A stretch of DNA of 6,610 nucleotides from Alphaproteobacteria bacterium UBA685 (GTDB lineage: Bacteria; Pseudomonadota; Alphaproteobacteria; Puniceispirillales; Puniceispirillaceae): positions 643 to 7,252 of the forward strand of contig DBMZ01000071.1 in NCBI GenBank assembly GCA_002299005.1. The letters are read 5' to 3'. Position numbers and translations under genes: made by a program. Positions 1-6,610 of this stretch are shown piece by piece (the stretch's first letter is position 1; each line of letters begins with the position of its first letter). The notes beneath the pieces were generated by a model. The model saw only the letters and a program-made list of their open reading frames with translations, did no database searches and was not told where the DNA came from.

Positions 1-335
1 CAGAGGGTAAATCAGATGATGATGCTTTCATCCTGTCAGCCCCTATTGTTAGCCCGGCTGATGAGGCGCTTGAACAAGCGGCCCCTATCCCCTCATCACG
101 CCCATCAATCATCAAACAAATCTCAGGTCTTTGGCGGTCACGTCCAACAGATGATGAGGTTACACCGACAGCGAAACCTGCGGCGCAAAAGCAAGAAGAG
201 CCTGCCATCTTGAATCTTTCAAGAGGCGATGCGTTGCAAGAATCACTGCCGATTGGCAACCAAAGCAGTGCCCAATCAGACGAGAGAGATGATGAGCTTG
301 ATATCCCTGCCTTCTTGCGCAGACAAGCTAACTAG
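1..335 (+). CDS. ftsZ: Cell division protein FtsZ, C-terminal part (5' end outside window)
   Basis: FtsZ is the tubulin-like GTPase that forms the cytokinetic Z ring on the inner face of the cytoplasmic membrane. Only the last 110 residues are visible, read from the codon at 3-5 to the TAG at 333-335; the GTPase core lies upstream of the window. What is seen is a low-complexity, charged and Pro/Ser/Gln-rich segment, as expected of the disordered C-terminal linker. It contains a short hydrophobic/basic island (IIKQISGLWRSRP, about residues 37-49 of the fragment) and ends in DELDIPAFLRRQAN. That ending matches the conserved C-terminal peptide of alphaproteobacterial FtsZ, which binds membrane tethers such as FtsA. 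The gene leads into lpxC, the usual neighbour in this class, but a strong hairpin follows the stop. Identification rests mainly on the terminal peptide and the gene order; the linker itself is poorly conserved between species. Confidence 0.93.
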   Translation, partial: EGKSDDDAFILSAPIVSPADEALEQAAPIPSSRPSIIKQISGLWRSRPTDDEVTPTAKPAAQKQEEPAILNLSRGDALQESLPIGNQSSAQSDERDDELDIPAFLRRQAN

Positions 336-363
336 CCGCTCTTAACAAGCGCCCTAACATCAA

Positions 364-397
364 AACACGCCCCTTACGCACTGCGAAGGGGCGTGTT
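364..397 (+). terminator. GC-rich hairpin after ftsZ, probable transcription terminator or attenuator
   Basis: A perfect 12-bp inverted repeat (AACACGCCCCTT at 364-375, AAGGGGCGTGTT at 386-397) flanks a 10-base loop that can itself form a few more pairs. It starts 28 bases after the ftsZ stop. On the plus strand no T-run follows (GCTACAAAAGG), so it is not a textbook intrinsic terminator. On the minus strand the stem is followed by only four Ts, and no minus-strand gene leads into it. Its position argues for partial termination of ftsZ transcripts or protection of the ftsZ mRNA 3' end. Confidence 0.6.
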
Positions 398-423
398 GCT
401 ACAAAAGGTTACAGTAAAGTGAT

Positions 424-450
424 TTGGCAATCATTACAGTGATGTATAGT
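424..450 (+). promoter_or_regulatory. Possible sigma70-type promoter for lpxC
   Basis: TTGGCA (424-429) and TATAGT (445-450) resemble -35 and -10 boxes. The 15-base spacer is shorter than the usual 16-18. The stretch lies between the post-ftsZ hairpin and the preferred lpxC start at 508, which would give a leader of about 50 bases. The lpxC frame stays open through this region from 424, but a promoter fits it better than coding sequence because none of its possible starts has a ribosome binding site. Assigned by eye only. Confidence 0.3.
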
Positions 451-495
451 TTAGCATTGAGGCTGGACGATACGCCCAAAAGCACCCGTCCAAGC

Positions 496-503
496 GAGGA
501 GAG
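496..503 (+). promoter_or_regulatory. Strong Shine-Dalgarno sequence that sets the lpxC start at TTG 508
   Basis: GAGGAGAG contains AGGAG at 497-501, six bases ahead of an in-frame TTG at 508. No other candidate lpxC start (TTG 424, GTG 439, ATG 442, ATG 556) has a comparable purine-rich site at the right distance. Confidence 0.6.
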
Positions 504-507
504 TTTA

Positions 508-1473
508 TTGAGACAAACAGCTGATAATATCAGTGGCACAGCAAGAGCTGGCCTAATGCAGACCACCATACAGGCACCGATTACGATGTCTGGCGTGGGC
601 GTGCATTCTGGTCGTGCCGTCACAATGACACTTCACCCGGCCGCCGCCGATACAGGCATCCTATTTAACCGCGTTGATATTGGTGATGATGATGGGTTTG
701 TCCTTGCCCATGCCACAAACGCGATTGAAACACAGCTTTGCACAACCATCAAAAATAATGTTGGCACCGAAGTGCGCATGATTGAACATTTGATGGCCGC
801 CTTTCACGGGCTTGGCATTGATAATGTGATTGTTGAATTGAACGGCCCAGAGGTACCTATCCTTGACGGCTCAAGCGCCGCGATTGTTGAATCAATCAAT
901 CTTGTGGGCATCATGGCCACAGACAGCGCGCGCACCTATCTTGAGATTTTGGTACCTGTGACGGTTGAGCTTGAGAACGGGGCATGGGCCACGCTTTCAC
1001 CTGCGCCAACGCTCCAGCTTGATATTGATATTGATTTCACAGACCCCGGCATTGGCAAACAGGCATTCTCGTTTGATAGCCGTGATGATGCCTTTGGTGA
1101 TGAAATTGCCAGAGCGCGTACATTCTGCATGTTCAAAGATGTTGAGGCGATGCGCTTAGCTGGCCTTGGCAAGGGCGGCTCGTTGGAAAATGCGCTTGTC
1201 TATGATAATGGCACCTTGCTGAATGAAGGTGGCTTGCGCATGGAAAATGAATGTGTGAAGCATAAAGCGCTTGATTGCATTGGCGATTTGTTCCTTGTTG
1301 GCATGCCGCTGAAAGGGCGCTTGAGCGCGCATTTGCCGGGTCACCGCCTTAGCACGCTTGTCGTGAAAGCCCTGCTAGCAGATGAAAGCGCTTATCGCAT
1401 CACAACCGAAAATGATGCCTATGATATCGCCCCATCACTAGAGCGCACATTGCCACTCGCCGCAACTGCCTAA
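508..1473 (+). CDS. lpxC: UDP-3-O-acyl-N-acetylglucosamine deacetylase LpxC
   Basis: LpxC is the zinc-dependent cytoplasmic deacetylase that carries out the committed step of lipid A synthesis, removing the acetyl group from UDP-3-O-acyl-GlcNAc. Numbering from TTG 508 (321 residues): GVGVHSG at 29-35; MIEHLMAAFHGLGIDN from 91, with catalytic Glu93 and zinc ligand His94; PEVPILDGSSA just after; RTFCMF in the active-site region; and KHKALD with zinc ligands His252 and Asp256, followed by GDLF and PGH with the catalytic His279. These correspond to E. coli Glu78, His79, His238, Asp242 and His265 within a residue or so. The frame is open from 424. I prefer TTG 508 for its Shine-Dalgarno sequence; ATG 556 would give 305 residues, the usual family length, but has only a weak site. 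The gene lies between ftsZ and bamD, as is common in alphaproteobacteria. The function is certain and the exact start is not. Confidence 0.96.
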   Translation: MRQTADNISGTARAGLMQTTIQAPITMSGVGVHSGRAVTMTLHPAAADTGILFNRVDIGDDDGFVLAHATNAIETQLCTTIKNNVGTEVRMIEHLMAAFHGLGIDNVIVELNGPEVPILDGSSAAIVESINLVGIMATDSARTYLEILVPVTVELENGAWATLSPAPTLQLDIDIDFTDPGIGKQAFSFDSRDDAFGDEIARARTFCMFKDVEAMRLAGLGKGGSLENALVYDNGTLLNEGGLRMENECVKHKALDCIGDLFLVGMPLKGRLSAHLPGHRLSTLVVKALLADESAYRITTENDAYDIAPSLERTLPLAATA

Positions 1474-1581
1474 TCATCTCTGGCACAGCCGGTTCCCGCA
1501 CCAAAAACCCCCGCACGTCCCTATTTATATTCTGAATTTGCCCACAATTTTGTGATGGGCCTTTCTTGCGATAAATTCCTC

Positions 1582-1609
1582 TTTATCACAGACGTAAATG
1601 CGCTATAAA
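1582..1609 (+). promoter_or_regulatory. Possible promoter for the bamD-recN-ligA unit
   Basis: The 174 bases between lpxC and bamD (1474-1647) are AT-richer than the genes and hold no gene that I can support. TATAAA at 1604-1609 is a good -10 candidate. The best -35 match, TTTATC at 1582-1587 with a 16-base spacer, is poor (about 3 of 6). Transcription would begin near 1615-1618, giving a leader of roughly 35 bases. No LexA-type repeat (GTTC-N7-GTTC or CTGT-N8-ACAG) was seen in the spacer. Confidence 0.3.
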
Positions 1610-1650
1610 TAAAGGGAGATACTTACAATTTTAAAAAAGCGATATTCGTG

Positions 1651-2475
1651 ATGTCACGCACATTAAAATCTATCTGTCTGGTGGGGCTCACAAGCTTGAT
1701 TGTCGCCTGTTCATCCAATGACGAGGCTTCACTGCTTATCCAAGATGAGAAGCCTGTTGAAGAGCTCTATAATGACGCGCTGAATACGGCTTTGAATGAA
1801 TCGCCCAAAGCGGCGGCACCGAAATTCGAAGAGGTTGAACGCCAGCACCCTTATTCAAAATGGGCGACACAAGCACAAGTCATGGCCGCTTGGGCGTTTT
1901 ATGAAGATAACCAATATCCACGTGCCATCGCCGCGCTAGACCGCTTTATTGAATTGAACCCTGCGGGCGGTGAGCTGACAGAATATGCCTATTATCTGCG
2001 CGCGCTTAGCTATTATGAGCAGATTGTGAATGTTGAGCGTGATGCCGCTATGACAAGAGAAGCCCAAGAGGCTTTTGAAGATTTGTTGCGCCGCTATCCA
2101 GAAGGGCTCTATGCCAGAGACAGCCAGCTAAAGCTTGACCTGACAAGAACACATCTTGCGGGCAAGGAAATGGCCGTTGGGCGCTTTTATCTAAATGCCG
2201 GTCATCATGGCGCCGCTATCAGCCGCTTTAACGTTGTTGTGCGTGATTTCGATACCACAAACCAAGTGCCAGAAGCCCTTTATCGTCTGATTGAATCCTA
2301 TCTCTCATTGGGTCTGCGTGATGAGGCGATGCGCGTTTTGCAAGTCGCTGAGTTCAATTACCCACAGTCCATCTGGACGGAGCGTGGGATTGCGCTTATT
2401 GATGATCCGAACCGCCCTGCCCCACAAGGTTTTGTGGAAGGGCTCTTTTCTAAAACTTTATCAGTGTTTGAATAA
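1651..2475 (+). CDS. bamD: Outer membrane protein assembly factor BamD (lipoprotein)
   Basis: BamD (formerly YfiO/ComL) is the essential lipoprotein partner of BamA in the complex that folds beta-barrel proteins into the outer membrane; it acts on the periplasmic face. From ATG 1651 the product has 274 residues, close to family length. It begins with a lipoprotein signal: Lys6, a hydrophobic run and the lipobox LIVAC, with the lipidated Cys20 followed by Ser, which favours outer-membrane sorting. The mature part is alpha-helical with repeated TPR-like units: PVEELYNDAL near 35, KFEEVERQHPYSKWA, AIAALDRFIELNP, AFEDLLRRYPEGLYA, AISRFNVVVRDF and EAMRVLQVAEFNYP. Spacing of about 35-45 residues fits the five TPRs of BamD. 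A GTG at 1648 directly precedes the ATG and could be the start instead. Neither has a strong ribosome binding site; AAGCGA at 1637-1642 is the nearest. It is likely the first gene of a unit with recN and ligA. Confidence 0.93.
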   Translation: MSRTLKSICLVGLTSLIVACSSNDEASLLIQDEKPVEELYNDALNTALNESPKAAAPKFEEVERQHPYSKWATQAQVMAAWAFYEDNQYPRAIAALDRFIELNPAGGELTEYAYYLRALSYYEQIVNVERDAAMTREAQEAFEDLLRRYPEGLYARDSQLKLDLTRTHLAGKEMAVGRFYLNAGHHGAAISRFNVVVRDFDTTNQVPEALYRLIESYLSLGLRDEAMRVLQVAEFNYPQSIWTERGIALIDDPNRPAPQGFVEGLFSKTLSVFE

Positions 2476-2481
2476 TGTGCC

Positions 2482-6610
<4,129 letters not shown>

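Noticed and set aside
16..213. 65-codon plus-strand frame near the window start
   Set aside because: It is a frame-shifted shadow of the ftsZ linker; the frame ending in DIPAFLRRQAN is the real one.
211..243. Two GAATC sites (GANTC, the CcrM methylation site of alphaproteobacteria) in the ftsZ tail
   Set aside because: GANTC also occurs at several scattered sites in bamD, recN, lpxC and ligA with no placement at a promoter, so no regulatory role can be argued.
1540..1567. Terminator-like inverted repeat after lpxC (GCCCA/TGGGC followed by CTTTCTT)
   Set aside because: The stem is only 5 bp with an irregular interior and the T-run is interrupted. It may be a weak terminator but is too poor to annotate.

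Overview
The window is an ordinary, gene-dense chromosomal segment from an alphaproteobacterium. The evidence is the gene order ftsZ - lpxC - bamD - recN - ligA, which recurs in this class, together with an FtsZ tail ending in DIPAFLRRQAN. Base composition is moderate (roughly half G+C by eye), lower than in many cultured Rhizobiales or Caulobacterales. A marine, SAR116-like lineage would fit, but that is a guess. Nothing points to a mobile element, phage, CRISPR array, RNA gene or horizontally acquired island.

Layout. Positions 1-335 are the 3' end of ftsZ: the disordered linker and the conserved C-terminal peptide. A 12-bp GC-rich hairpin (364-397) follows, then a promoter-like stretch. lpxC (lipid A synthesis) is best started at a TTG at 508, which has a near-ideal Shine-Dalgarno sequence. 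After a 174-base AT-richer spacer with a TATAAA element comes bamD, an outer-membrane assembly lipoprotein. recN (double-strand break repair) starts 6 bases after the bamD stop. ligA (NAD-dependent DNA ligase) overlaps the recN stop by one base (TAATG). bamD-recN-ligA therefore looks like one transcription unit. The last 339 bases hold, on the minus strand, the 3' end of a long-form aminopeptidase P gene. It converges on ligA, and the two stop codons overlap in a CTTAAG palindrome.

Functionally, the plus-strand cluster joins cytokinesis (FtsZ), the committed step of lipid A synthesis (LpxC), beta-barrel protein insertion (BamD), and DNA repair and replication ligation (RecN, LigA). These are all growth and division housekeeping functions. 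I found no undescribed system. The points worth a second look are small: two non-consensus residue patterns in RecN and LigA, start-site and leader questions for lpxC and bamD, the hairpin separating ftsZ from lpxC, and the terminator-less convergent junction.
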